A stretch of DNA of 8,513 bases from an uncultured Tepidimonas sp. (GTDB taxonomy: Bacteria; Pseudomonadota; Gammaproteobacteria; Burkholderiales; Burkholderiaceae_C). Where the stretch lies: assembly GCA_937949455.1 (NCBI GenBank), contig CALEDU010000062.1:1-8513 (forward strand). The letters run 5' to 3'. The translations under genes were made by a program, and so were the position numbers. Below the pieces are notes generated by a model. That model worked only from the letters and a program-made list of their open reading frames with translations, ran no database searches and was not told where the DNA came from. How positions within the stretch are numbered: the stretch's first letter is position 1; every line of letters begins with the position of its first letter. Positions 1 through 6,168 of this stretch are shown piece after piece.

Positions 1-1644
1 CTGGTGGACGCCTTGCGCCAGTTGGGCGGCACCATCGAGGACCTGGGCCAACCCGGCTATCCGCCGCTGGCGGTCGGTGCCCGCGCGCCGACGCCGCTGC
101 GGCTGGACGCGCCGATCCGCGTGCGCGGCGATGTCTCGAGCCAGTTTCTGACCGCGTTGCTCTTGGCCTTGCCGCTGGCTGCGCAGACGCGCGCCGTGAC
201 CATCGAGGTGGTGGGGGAGTTGATCTCCAAGCCCTACATCGAGATCACCCTGCGCCTGCTGGCGCGCTTTGGGGTGGACATACAGCGCGAGGGCTGGTCG
301 CGTTTCACGATTCCCGCCGGGGCGCACTACTCCACGCCGGGGCGCATCCATGTCGAGGGCGACGCCTCGTCGGCCAGCTACTTCATCGCCTTGGGGGCAA
401 TTGCCGCGACCGACACCCCCGTCACCATCGAAGGCGTCGGGTTGGACTCCATTCAGGGGGACATCCGCTTTGCCGAGGCCGCCCAGGCCATGGGTGCCCA
501 CGTCGAGGGCGAAGCCAACCGCCTGCATGTGCGCCGCGGTGCCTGGCCGCTGCGCGCGCTGGACCTGGACTGCAACCACATCCCCGACGCCGCCATGACG
601 CTGGCGGTGATGGCGCTATACGCCGACGGCCCGACGACGCTGCGCCGTATTGGCAGCTGGCGCGTGAAGGAGACGGACCGCATCGCCGCCATGGCCACAG
701 AGCTGCGCCAACTGGGTGCCACCGCAGAGGAAGGCCCCGACTGGCTGCGCGTGCACCCGCTGGGTGCCGACGGGCGCGGCTGGCAAGCCGCCGCCATCCG
801 CACCTACGATGACCACCGCATGGCCATGTGTGCGTCGCTCGCCGCTTTCAATCCCGCGCGGTTGCCGGTACGCATCCTGGACCCGCAGTGCGTCGGCAAG
901 ACCTTTCCCGATTATTTCGAGACGCTGTGGTCGGTGGTACAAGCCGCGCCGGCCGACATTCCCGTGATCTGCATCGACGGCCCCACCGCCTCGGGCAAAG
1001 GGACGCTGGCCGCCGCCGTGGCCCAGCGCCTGGGCTACCATGTGCTGGACTCCGGTGCCTTATATCGGGTGGTCGGACTCGCTGCCGAGCGGGCCGGCTT
1101 GCCCACGGATGAGACGGCGCTGGCCGACCCTGCGCTGGCGCAGCGCTTGGGGGCATTGGCCGAGCAGCTTGCCGTGCGCTTTGCCGACGGGCGCATCTGG
1201 CTGGCGGGGGACGACGTCACCGAAGCGGTGCGCAGCGAAGCGGCGGGCATGTTGGCGTCGCGGGTGTCGGCCGTGCCGGCCGTGCGCGCGGGCCTGCTGG
1301 CGCTGCAGCGGGGATTTCGACGCCTGCCAGGCCTGGTGGCCGATGGGCGCGACATGGGAACGGTGGTCTTTCCGGATGCGCCACTGAAGGTTTTTTTGAC
1401 CGCCAGCGCCGCCACGCGCGCCCAGCGGCGCTATGAGCAGTTGATTTCGCGCGGTGAAGCTGCTAACATGGACAGTCTTTTGGCTGACTTGGAGGCACGG
1501 GATGCGCGTGATCGCACGCGCGCGGCTGCGCCGCTGAAGCCTGCCGAAGATGCGCTGACCCTCGACAACTCGGAGCAGACCATCGAGCAATCGGTGGAGA
1601 CCGTGCTGGCGTGGTGGCAGCGCCGTCGGCCGTTTGGTGTCTGA
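1..1644 (+). CDS. aroA-cmk: Bifunctional EPSP synthase / cytidylate kinase (AroA-Cmk fusion), 5' end outside the window
   Basis: One open frame runs from the window edge to TGA at 1642-1644, so the true start lies upstream. Bases 1 to about 945 encode the C-terminal two-thirds of EPSP synthase, which joins shikimate-3-phosphate and phosphoenolpyruvate in the shikimate pathway. Visible landmarks are the SSQF segment near 136, HIPDAAMT with the catalytic Asp codon at 586, RVKETDR with the catalytic Glu at 670, DDHRMAM near 810, and the usual C-terminal KTFPDYFE. From about 958 a complete cytidylate kinase of roughly 227 residues follows, which phosphorylates CMP and dCMP. It shows the P-loop GPTASGKGT (979-1005), [20 protein letters not shown] and RDARDRTR. 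Only a few residues separate the two domains, with no stop and no start signal between them. About 130 AroA residues are missing upstream, judged from the remembered E. coli protein. rpsA follows, as in many proteobacteria. Both assignments are secure. Confidence 0.95.
   Translation: MVDALRQLGGTIEDLGQPGYPPLAVGARAPTPLRLDAPIRVRGDVSSQFLTALLLALPLAAQTRAVTIEVVGELISKPYIEITLRLLARFGVDIQREGWSRFTIPAGAHYSTPGRIHVEGDASSASYFIALGAIAATDTPVTIEGVGLDSIQGDIRFAEAAQAMGAHVEGEANRLHVRRGAWPLRALDLDCNHIPDAAMTLAVMALYADGPTTLRRIGSWRVKETDRIAAMATELRQLGATAEEGPDWLRVHPLGADGRGWQAAAIRTYDDHRMAMCASLAAFNPARLPVRILDPQCVGKTFPDYFETLWSVVQAAPADIPVICIDGPTASGKGTLAAAVAQRLGYHVLDSGALYRVVGLAAERAGLPTDETALADPALAQRLGALAEQLAVRFADGRIWLAGDDVTEAVRSEAAGMLASRVSAVPAVRAGLLALQRGFRRLPGLVADGRDMGTVVFPDAPLKVFLTASAATRAQRRYEQLISRGEAANMDSLLADLEARDARDRTRAAAPLKPAEDALTLDNSEQTIEQSVETVLAWWQRRRPFGV
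1441..1469 (+). promoter_or_regulatory. Possible sigma-70 promoter inside cmk, driving rpsA
   Basis: TTGATT at 1441-1446 and TAACAT at 1464-1469 are separated by 17 bases. Each hexamer matches the sigma-70 consensus at 4 of 6 positions. The site lies in an unusually AT-rich patch of an otherwise GC-rich coding region, about 340 bases before rpsA. In E. coli, rpsA is also partly transcribed from promoters within the upstream gene. This is a pattern match only, with no other support. Confidence 0.3.
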
Positions 1645-1719
1645 GGGTGTCCGCCTCGACCCAGCTGCCGGCCCTCAGGGCCCCGATGGCGCAGACGGAT
1701 GGCATGTCCGCACGCCGGA

Positions 1720-1790
1720 GGGTTCGACAACCCACCACCCGAATACCGTTCGGGTGACTACCCAAAGCCGCCGGTCCCGGACGACCGCGG
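1720..1790 (+). promoter_or_regulatory. Hairpin-rich 5' leader of rpsA, candidate autoregulatory region
   Basis: The 161 bases between cmk and rpsA contain no gene. Three consecutive inverted repeats are visible. The first is GGGTT/AACCC (1720-1724 and 1729-1733) with loop CGAC. The second is an 8-bp stem CACCCGAA/TTCGGGTG (1736-1743 and 1749-1756) with a 5-base loop. The third is an 8-bp stem with one bulged C (1768-1776 and 1783-1790) and a loop containing GGA. None is followed by a T run, so they are not intrinsic terminators. S1 represses its own translation through a folded leader in gammaproteobacteria. A similar role here is inferred from position and structure only. Confidence 0.4.
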
Positions 1791-1795
1791 CACCC

Positions 1796-1800
1796 AGGAA
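1796..1800 (+). promoter_or_regulatory. Ribosome binding site of rpsA
   Basis: AGGAA lies 5 bases before the ATG at 1806 and supports that start. It falls in the short unpaired stretch just after the last leader hairpin. Confidence 0.6.
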
Positions 1801-1805
1801 TCTGC

Positions 1806-3485
1806 ATGTCTGAATCATTTGCCGCCCTGTTCGAAGAGTCGCTCAAGCGCGCCGAGATGCGCGCCGGCGAGGTCATCACCGCCGAGGTGGTGCGCATCGA
1901 CCACAACCATGTGGTCGTCAACGCCGGGCTGAAGTCCGAGGCCTATATCCCCTTGAGCGAGTTCAAGAACGATCAGGGCGAGCTCGAGGTCCAAGTCGGA
2001 GATTTCGTTGCCGTCGCGGTCGAGGCCGTCGAAAACGGCTACGGTGACACCATCTTGTCGCGCGACAAGGCCAAGCGCCTGGCCTCGTGGATGTCGCTCG
2101 AAAAGGCGCTGGAGTCGGGCGAATTCGTCACCGGCACCACCACCGTCAAGGTCAAGGGTGGCCTCAAGGTCATGGTCAATGGCATCAGTGCGTTCCTGCC
2201 CGGCTCGCTGGTCGACACCCGCCCCGTCAAGGATTTGACGCCTTACGAGGGCAAGACCATGGAGCTCAAGGTCATCAAGCTCGACCGCAAACGCAACAAT
2301 GTCGTGCTCAGCCGCCGTGCCGTCATCGAGGCCAGCATGGGCGAGGAACGAGCCAAACTGCTCGAAACCCTCAAGGAAGGTGCCATCGTCACCGGCGTGG
2401 TCAAAAACATCACCGAGTATGGTGCCTTCGTCGATCTGGGTGGCATCGATGGCCTGCTGCACATCACCGACATGGCCTGGCGTCGCGTGCGCCACCCCAA
2501 CGAGGTGGTGCAGGTGGGCCAAGAAGTCACGGCCAAAGTGCTGAAGTTCGATGCCGAACGCCAGCGTGTCAGCCTGGGCCTCAAGCAAATGGGCGACGAC
2601 CCCTGGCTGGGCGTGGCGCGCCGCTATCCGGCCGGCACGCGCCTGTTCGGCAAGGTGACCAACATCGCCGACTACGGTGCCTTCGTCGAGCTGGAACCCG
2701 GCATCGAGGGCCTGGTACATGTCTCCGAGATGGACTGGACCAACAAGAACGTGGCGCCGAACAAGATGGTGTCCATCGGCGACGAGGTCGAGGTCATGGT
2801 CCTCGACATCGACGAGGACAAGCGCCGCATCAGTCTGGGCATGAAGCAGTGCAAGCCCAATCCGTGGCAGGAATTTGCCGACACGCACAAGCGCGGCGAC
2901 AAGGTCAAGGGTCCGATCAAGTCGATCACCGACTTTGGCGTCTTCGTCGGCCTGGAGTCGGGCATCGACGGCTTGGTGCACCTGTCCGATCTGTCCTGGA
3001 ACGAGCCGGGTGAGACCGCCGTGCGCAATTACAAGAAGGGCCAAGAAGTCGAGGCCGTCGTGCTGGGCGTGGATGTGGAGCGCGAGCGCATCAGCCTGGG
3101 CATCAAGCAACTCGACGCCGATCCGTTCACGACTTTCGTGTCCGTCCACGACAAGGGTGCGACGGTCACCGGCACGGTCAAGAGCGTCGATGCCAAGGGC
3201 GCCGAAATCGACCTGGGCCAGGATATCGTGGGCTACCTGCGCGCCAGCGAAATCTCGCGTGACCGCGTCGAAGACGCGCGCAACGTGTTGAAAGTTGGCG
3301 ACGAGGTAACGGCCGTGATCGTCAATGTCGATCGCAAGAATCGCAGCATCCAGCTCTCGATCAGAGCCAAGGACGCCGCCGACCAGCAAGAGGCCATGAC
3401 CAACCTCAGCCAGACCTCTGGCAACGCTGGCACCACCAATCTGGGCGCGCTGTTGCGCGCCAAGTTGGATGGTCAAAACGGCTGA
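1806..3485 (+). CDS. rpsA: 30S ribosomal protein S1
   Basis: This is the 559-residue, six-domain S1 protein of the small ribosomal subunit. It holds mRNA on the ribosome and is needed to initiate on weakly recognised or structured messages. The protein is collinear with E. coli S1 (557 residues) from the opening [13 protein letters not shown] onward. The OB-fold S1 domains lie at about 21-87, 105-171, 192-260, 277-347, 364-434 and 451-520. The first two are the divergent ribosome-binding pair, with [11 protein letters not shown] and [13 protein letters not shown] in domain 2. Domains 3 to 5 carry the typical [23 protein letters not shown] RNA-binding core, and domain 6 keeps [15 protein letters not shown]. 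The tail after 520 is low in structure. The gene follows aroA-cmk and is closed by a strong terminator. No anomalies were seen. Confidence 0.98.
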   Translation: MSESFAALFEESLKRAEMRAGEVITAEVVRIDHNHVVVNAGLKSEAYIPLSEFKNDQGELEVQVGDFVAVAVEAVENGYGDTILSRDKAKRLASWMSLEKALESGEFVTGTTTVKVKGGLKVMVNGISAFLPGSLVDTRPVKDLTPYEGKTMELKVIKLDRKRNNVVLSRRAVIEASMGEERAKLLETLKEGAIVTGVVKNITEYGAFVDLGGIDGLLHITDMAWRRVRHPNEVVQVGQEVTAKVLKFDAERQRVSLGLKQMGDDPWLGVARRYPAGTRLFGKVTNIADYGAFVELEPGIEGLVHVSEMDWTNKNVAPNKMVSIGDEVEVMVLDIDEDKRRISLGMKQCKPNPWQEFADTHKRGDKVKGPIKSITDFGVFVGLESGIDGLVHLSDLSWNEPGETAVRNYKKGQEVEAVVLGVDVERERISLGIKQLDADPFTTFVSVHDKGATVTGTVKSVDAKGAEIDLGQDIVGYLRASEISRDRVEDARNVLKVGDEVTAVIVNVDRKNRSIQLSIRAKDAADQQEAMTNLSQTSGNAGTTNLGALLRAKLDGQNG

Positions 3486-3527
3486 TCCTGCCCTGCTGGC
3501 CCGGGGCTTCCTGGGCCGCAGACCACA

Positions 3528-3559
3528 GCCCGGTCGGGGGATACCCGCCGGGCTTTTTT
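3528..3559 (+). terminator. Intrinsic terminator of rpsA
   Basis: The stem is GCCCGG-T-CGGG (3528-3538) against CCCGCCGGGC (3544-3553), giving ten pairs with one bulged T. The loop is GGATA and six T residues follow (3554-3559). A weaker stem, GGCCC/GGGCC (3498-3502 and 3513-3517), precedes it. The structure lies 43 bases after the rpsA stop and should separate rpsA from ihfB. Confidence 0.9.
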
Positions 3560-3607
3560 CATGGGCACACGCGGAGTCAGCGCCGGCCATACACGGGCTT
3601 TGCTGGG

Positions 3608-3613
3608 CATAAT
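3608..3613 (+). promoter_or_regulatory. Candidate -10 element of an ihfB promoter
   Basis: CATAAT matches the sigma-70 -10 consensus at 5 of 6 positions in a GC-rich gap directly after the rpsA terminator, where a promoter is expected. I see no good -35 hexamer 16-18 bases upstream. The element ends only 6 bases before the ihfB ATG, so initiation at the usual distance would fall at or next to the start codon. Confidence 0.45.
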
Positions 3614-3619
3614 CGTGGT

Positions 3620-3916
3620 ATGAATCGCAGTGAGCTGTTCGATGCCCTGGCTGAGCGTCACCCACATTTGACCGCATCCGATGCGCAGGCCGCAGTCAAA
3701 ACCCTGCTGGACGCGATGACCGAGAGCCTGATGGCCGGGCAACGCATTGAAATCCGCGGTTTCGGCAGCTTCTCGGTCGGCGAGCGCGCCGCGCGGCAGG
3801 CTCGCAATCCGCGTACGGGCGAGCAAGTCGATGTCCCCCCGAAACGAAGGGTGCACTTCAAGCCGGGTAAAGCCCTGCGGGAAGCCGTCGACGGGCCACA
3901 GCGGGGGGTGGAATGA
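3620..3916 (+). CDS. ihfB: Integration host factor beta subunit
   Basis: This 98-residue HU/IHF-family protein pairs with IhfA to form IHF. IHF sharply bends DNA at specific sites and helps in transcription, replication initiation and recombination. The N-terminal helices (MNRSELFDALAERHP and following, about 1-40) form the dimer core. The family signature RGFGSFSV at 46-53 runs into the beta arm, with ARNPRTGE at 61-68. Pro64 is the expected DNA-intercalating residue. The tail HFKPGKALRE is typical. Position next to rpsA and resemblance to E. coli IhfB (94 residues) favour the beta subunit over HU or IhfA. No clear Shine-Dalgarno sequence precedes ATG 3620. The stop overlaps the lapA start (ATGA, 3913-3916), so the two are probably translationally coupled. 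Confidence 0.95.
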   Translation: MNRSELFDALAERHPHLTASDAQAAVKTLLDAMTESLMAGQRIEIRGFGSFSVGERAARQARNPRTGEQVDVPPKRRVHFKPGKALREAVDGPQRGVE

Positions 3917-4212
3917 GGGTTTTGGGCTGGCTGTTCAAAGCAGCCGTGTTCTTGTTCATCTTTGCACTGGCGATCAACAACCAGGCGCCGGTGCGCGTGC
4001 GCGGGCTGTTCGGGGCGCAGTGGGAGGCCCCACTGGTGTTGGTGCTGCTGCTCGTCCTGTGGGCCGGCGTGCTGCTGGGCATGGCCGTGATGGTGCCCCT
4101 GTGGTGGCGTGCGCGGCGAACGGCTCGCCAGGGAGGCGTGGTCGCCGAGCCCGCCTCCTCCGCATCGGCAGCAAGCGCAGCTGTGCAGGAAGAGCCACCC
4201 CATGGGGTTTGA
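3913..4212 (+). CDS. lapA: LapA-family inner membrane protein (DUF1049)
   Basis: This 99-residue membrane protein has two predicted transmembrane segments, about residues 3-21 (VLGWLFKAAVFLFIFALAI) and 40-63 (LVLVLLLVLWAGVLLGMAV). A short loop containing NQAPVRVRGLFG joins them. A basic stretch, RARRTAR, and an Ala/Ser-rich cytoplasmic tail follow. The pattern and the place just before lapB match LapA, which works with LapB in control of lipopolysaccharide assembly in E. coli. The sequence of this family is poorly conserved, so the name rests on topology, length and neighbourhood together. The ATG overlaps the ihfB stop by 4 bases, and the 3' end overlaps lapB by 11 bases. Confidence 0.88.
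   Translation: MRVLGWLFKAAVFLFIFALAINNQAPVRVRGLFGAQWEAPLVLVLLLVLWAGVLLGMAVMVPLWWRARRTARQGGVVAEPASSASAASAAVQEEPPHGV
4187..4194 (+). promoter_or_regulatory. Ribosome binding site that fixes the lapB start
   Basis: AGGAAGAG lies within the 3' end of lapA, 7 bases before ATG 4202. It selects that start over an in-frame ATG at 4109, which would add 31 residues, lie fully inside lapA and place a charged stretch before the membrane anchor. Confidence 0.75.
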
Positions 4213-5350
4213 TCTCTCGTGGCTGCTGTGGGCGCTGCCTGCGGCGTTTGCTCTGGGCTGGTTGGCGTCGCGCTTCGATCTGCGGCAGTGGCGGCTGGAG
4301 GGTCGTCAGGCACCGCGGGCCTATTTCCGCGGCCTGAATCACCTGCTCAACGAGCAGCAGGACCAGGCCATCGACGCCTTCATCGAGGCGGTTCGGCACG
4401 ACCCAGATGCAGCGGAGTTGCATTTCGCGCTCGGAGGGCTGTTCCGCCGCCGCGGCGATTATGACCGCGCGGTGCGGGTGCATGAGCACCTGCTCGCCCG
4501 CGCTGACCTGCCGCCGCACGAGCGCGAACGGGCGCAGCACGCGCTGGCGTTCGATTTTCTGAAAGCCGGCCTGCTGGACCGGGCCGAGGCGGCCTTCACC
4601 GCGTTGCTGGGCACGCGCTACGACACCGACGCCAAAATAGCGCTGCTGGGGATCTACGAACGCTCCCGCGACTGGGCCCGAGCGGCCGAGATGGCCCAGG
4701 CATTGGAAGGCAGCGACCGCGGGAGTTTTCGCTTACGCCTCGCGCATCACCGCTGCGAGCAGGCGGCCGCGCTGCACCGCCAAGGGCACACGACCGAGGC
4801 GCTGGCGTTGCTGGAGTCGCTGGTCCACCAGGTGCCACAGTCAGCGCGGGCGTGGGCGGCGCTGGCCGATCTGCGGCAGTCGCTCGGGCATGTGGATGGC
4901 GGTTTGGCCGCGCTGGAGGCCTTGGCCGACCATTGCCCGCAGCATGTACCGCTGATTGCGCACAGCCTGGCGCAATGGGCCCGGATGGCAGGTGCGCCCG
5001 AGCGGGCACGCGCCCGCCTGGCCGCCTGGGCGCAGGCGCATGCCCCATCGCTGGACGTGACGCAGGCGCTGGCCACACTGGACCCGGATGCGGCCACTGC
5101 ACGGCAGCGCTACATCGCCCACCTGCGCCACGAGCCGTCGCTGGTCGCGGCCACCCTGTGGCTGGCCGGGGTGCCGCTTGGCACCCCGGACGAGGCGCGG
5201 CCGGTTCGGCGGGCGCTGGAACACGCCGGCGAACCCCTCAAACGCTACCGCTGCGCGGCCTGCGGATTCGAGTCACGCGAATACTACTGGCATTGCCCGG
5301 GCTGCCAAGGCTGGGACACCTACCCCCCCCGCCGCACAGAAGAGCTGTGA
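4202..5350 (+). CDS. lapB: LapB (YciM), TPR and rubredoxin-type zinc protein regulating lipopolysaccharide synthesis
   Basis: This 382-residue protein is close to the 389 residues of E. coli LapB. It is an inner-membrane protein that tunes lipopolysaccharide output by promoting FtsH degradation of LpxC. Residues 5-25 (SWLLWALPAAFALGWLASRF region) form the single membrane anchor, with the rest cytoplasmic. Residues from about 38 to 300 form helical TPR repeats, for example LNEQQDQAIDAFIEAVRHDPDAAE and RRGDYDRAVRVHEHLL. The C-terminal rubredoxin-like knuckle has Cys351, Cys354, Cys365 and Cys368 in CAAC and CPGC, followed by GWDTYPP. All four metal ligands are present. The gene overlaps lapA by 11 bases and ends 15 bases from the convergent regulator gene. 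A run of eight C residues (5323-5330) lies just after the zinc motif. Confidence 0.95.
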   Translation: MGFDLSWLLWALPAAFALGWLASRFDLRQWRLEGRQAPRAYFRGLNHLLNEQQDQAIDAFIEAVRHDPDAAELHFALGGLFRRRGDYDRAVRVHEHLLARADLPPHERERAQHALAFDFLKAGLLDRAEAAFTALLGTRYDTDAKIALLGIYERSRDWARAAEMAQALEGSDRGSFRLRLAHHRCEQAAALHRQGHTTEALALLESLVHQVPQSARAWAALADLRQSLGHVDGGLAALEALADHCPQHVPLIAHSLAQWARMAGAPERARARLAAWAQAHAPSLDVTQALATLDPDAATARQRYIAHLRHEPSLVAATLWLAGVPLGTPDEARPVRRALEHAGEPLKRYRCAACGFESREYYWHCPGCQGWDTYPPRRTEEL

Positions 5351-5365
5351 TCCGCCACGGGGCCT

Positions 5366-6079
5366 TCAGCCCGCCACGGCTGCCGCGAGTATCCCCTCAT
5401 CGGCGATCCGATAGAGCCGTCCCTGACGGTCCAGCGGCTCGATAGCTCCGGCGCGGGCCAGGGCGCTGATTTCACGGCTGACGGTCTCGAGCTTGAGGTC
5501 CATCATGGCCCCCATGTCCTCACGCGAGAACAGTGTCACCACGCCCGGATCGGTGGCATGGCGCATCTTCAGAATGAAATTGGCCACGCGCTGTCGTGCC
5601 GTACCGAAATTGAGCTCCGCAAGCCAGTCATCTGCCTCCTTGAGCGCCTGCTGCCACTTCTGCAATAGCCGCCAGTGCAGGCGCGGGGAGTTCTGCGCCA
5701 GACGATGGATGACGTCGGTGGGGATGCGGCACAGCGATGCCTCGGTCAGCGTCGTGGCCTCGCTGTCGTAGCGGCTGGTTGCCAGCGCCTCAAGGCCGAC
5801 CACATCCCCTGGGCGCAAGACGCGCAGCACGCGCTGTCGCCCGTCGGGGGTACTGCGCACGAGTTTGAGCAGGCCGCTGCGCAGGGTAAAGATGCCATAC
5901 GCAGCCTCCCCCTCGTGATAGAGGGTCTGCCCCGCCGAAAACACCAGGTCGTCGATGGGTGCGTGGATGAGGTTGAAATCTTGCTCGTTGAGATCGGCAA
6001 ACAGCACCATGTCGCGGATGCCGCAGGCTTTGCAATCCGCCGTGCCGCGCCAGGCCGATTCGGTCTTGATCGGGATCAT
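5366..6079 (-). CDS. Crp/Fnr-family transcriptional regulator with FNR-type recognition helix and three cysteines
   Basis: This 237-residue regulator (counted from ATG 6079) has the Crp/Fnr layout. A short cysteine-bearing N-terminus is followed by a cyclic-nucleotide-type beta-barrel (about 38-120), a long dimerisation helix and a C-terminal winged helix-turn-helix (about 185-230). The recognition helix reads LETVSREIS (Glu198, Ser201, Arg202). This is the E-x-x-S-R pattern that FNR uses to read TTGAT half sites. Cysteines are Cys16, Cys19 and Cys117. E. coli FNR has four cluster ligands, and the equivalent of its Cys29 is Val here. Oxygen or redox sensing is possible but unproven. An upstream in-frame ATG at 6097 would add six residues. 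I prefer 6079 because the start MIPIK resembles E. coli FNR (MIPEK) and the extra codons look non-coding. Neither start has a clear ribosome binding site. Confidence 0.85.
   Translation of the reverse strand: MIPIKTESAWRGTADCKACGIRDMVLFADLNEQDFNLIHAPIDDLVFSAGQTLYHEGEAAYGIFTLRSGLLKLVRSTPDGRQRVLRVLRPGDVVGLEALATSRYDSEATTLTEASLCRIPTDVIHRLAQNSPRLHWRLLQKWQQALKEADDWLAELNFGTARQRVANFILKMRHATDPGVVTLFSREDMGAMMDLKLETVSREISALARAGAIEPLDRQGRLYRIADEGILAAAVAG
6066..6079. promoter_or_regulatory. FNR-box-like palindrome over the start of the regulator gene
   Basis: On the plus strand the site reads TTGAT-CGGG-ATCAT. This matches 9 of 10 informative bases of the FNR consensus TTGAT-N4-ATCAA. It covers the ATG at 6079 and the next codons (Met-Ile-Pro-Ile-Lys) of a regulator whose own recognition helix is FNR type. 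Binding here would be expected to block transcription of the gene. Chance occurrence cannot be excluded, because ATC is a preferred Ile codon. Confidence 0.4.
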
Positions 6080-6120
6080 GTGACCAATTGTCGCCATTTC
6101 TGCGCCGCCGCGTCGGCATG

Positions 6121-6143
6121 AAAAACCCCCGCATCAGCGGGGG
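6121..6143 (-). terminator. Intrinsic terminator of the pgk-fba transcript
   Basis: Read on the minus strand, CCCCCGC pairs with GCGGGGG (6143-6137 with 6132-6126) around the loop TGAT. Five T residues follow (6125-6121). It begins 25 bases after the fba stop. It also sits 41 bases before the regulator ATG at 6079, so that gene needs its own promoter or read-through. Confidence 0.9.
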
Positions 6144-6168
6144 TGGCCATGTTTGCCGCCGCTTCTGC

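Noticed and set aside
1060..1590. Minus-strand open frame opposite cmk
   Set aside because: It lies entirely inside the cytidylate kinase domain, has no motifs, and is explained by third-position GC bias.
1670..1682. Short palindrome GGCCCTCAGGGCC after the cmk stop, considered as a terminator
   Set aside because: The stem is only 5 bp with a 3-base loop and no T run follows. Read-through into rpsA is likely.
1815..3677. 620-codon open frame on the minus strand opposite rpsA
   Set aside because: It mirrors the codon bias of rpsA. rpsA is unmistakable by homology, and the antisense translation is Asp/His/Leu-rich with no recognisable domain and crosses the rpsA terminator.
4109..4201. Longer lapB start at ATG 4109
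   Set aside because: The added 31 residues lie wholly within lapA, have no ribosome binding site, and would bury the N-terminal membrane anchor. ATG 4202 has AGGAAGAG at proper spacing.
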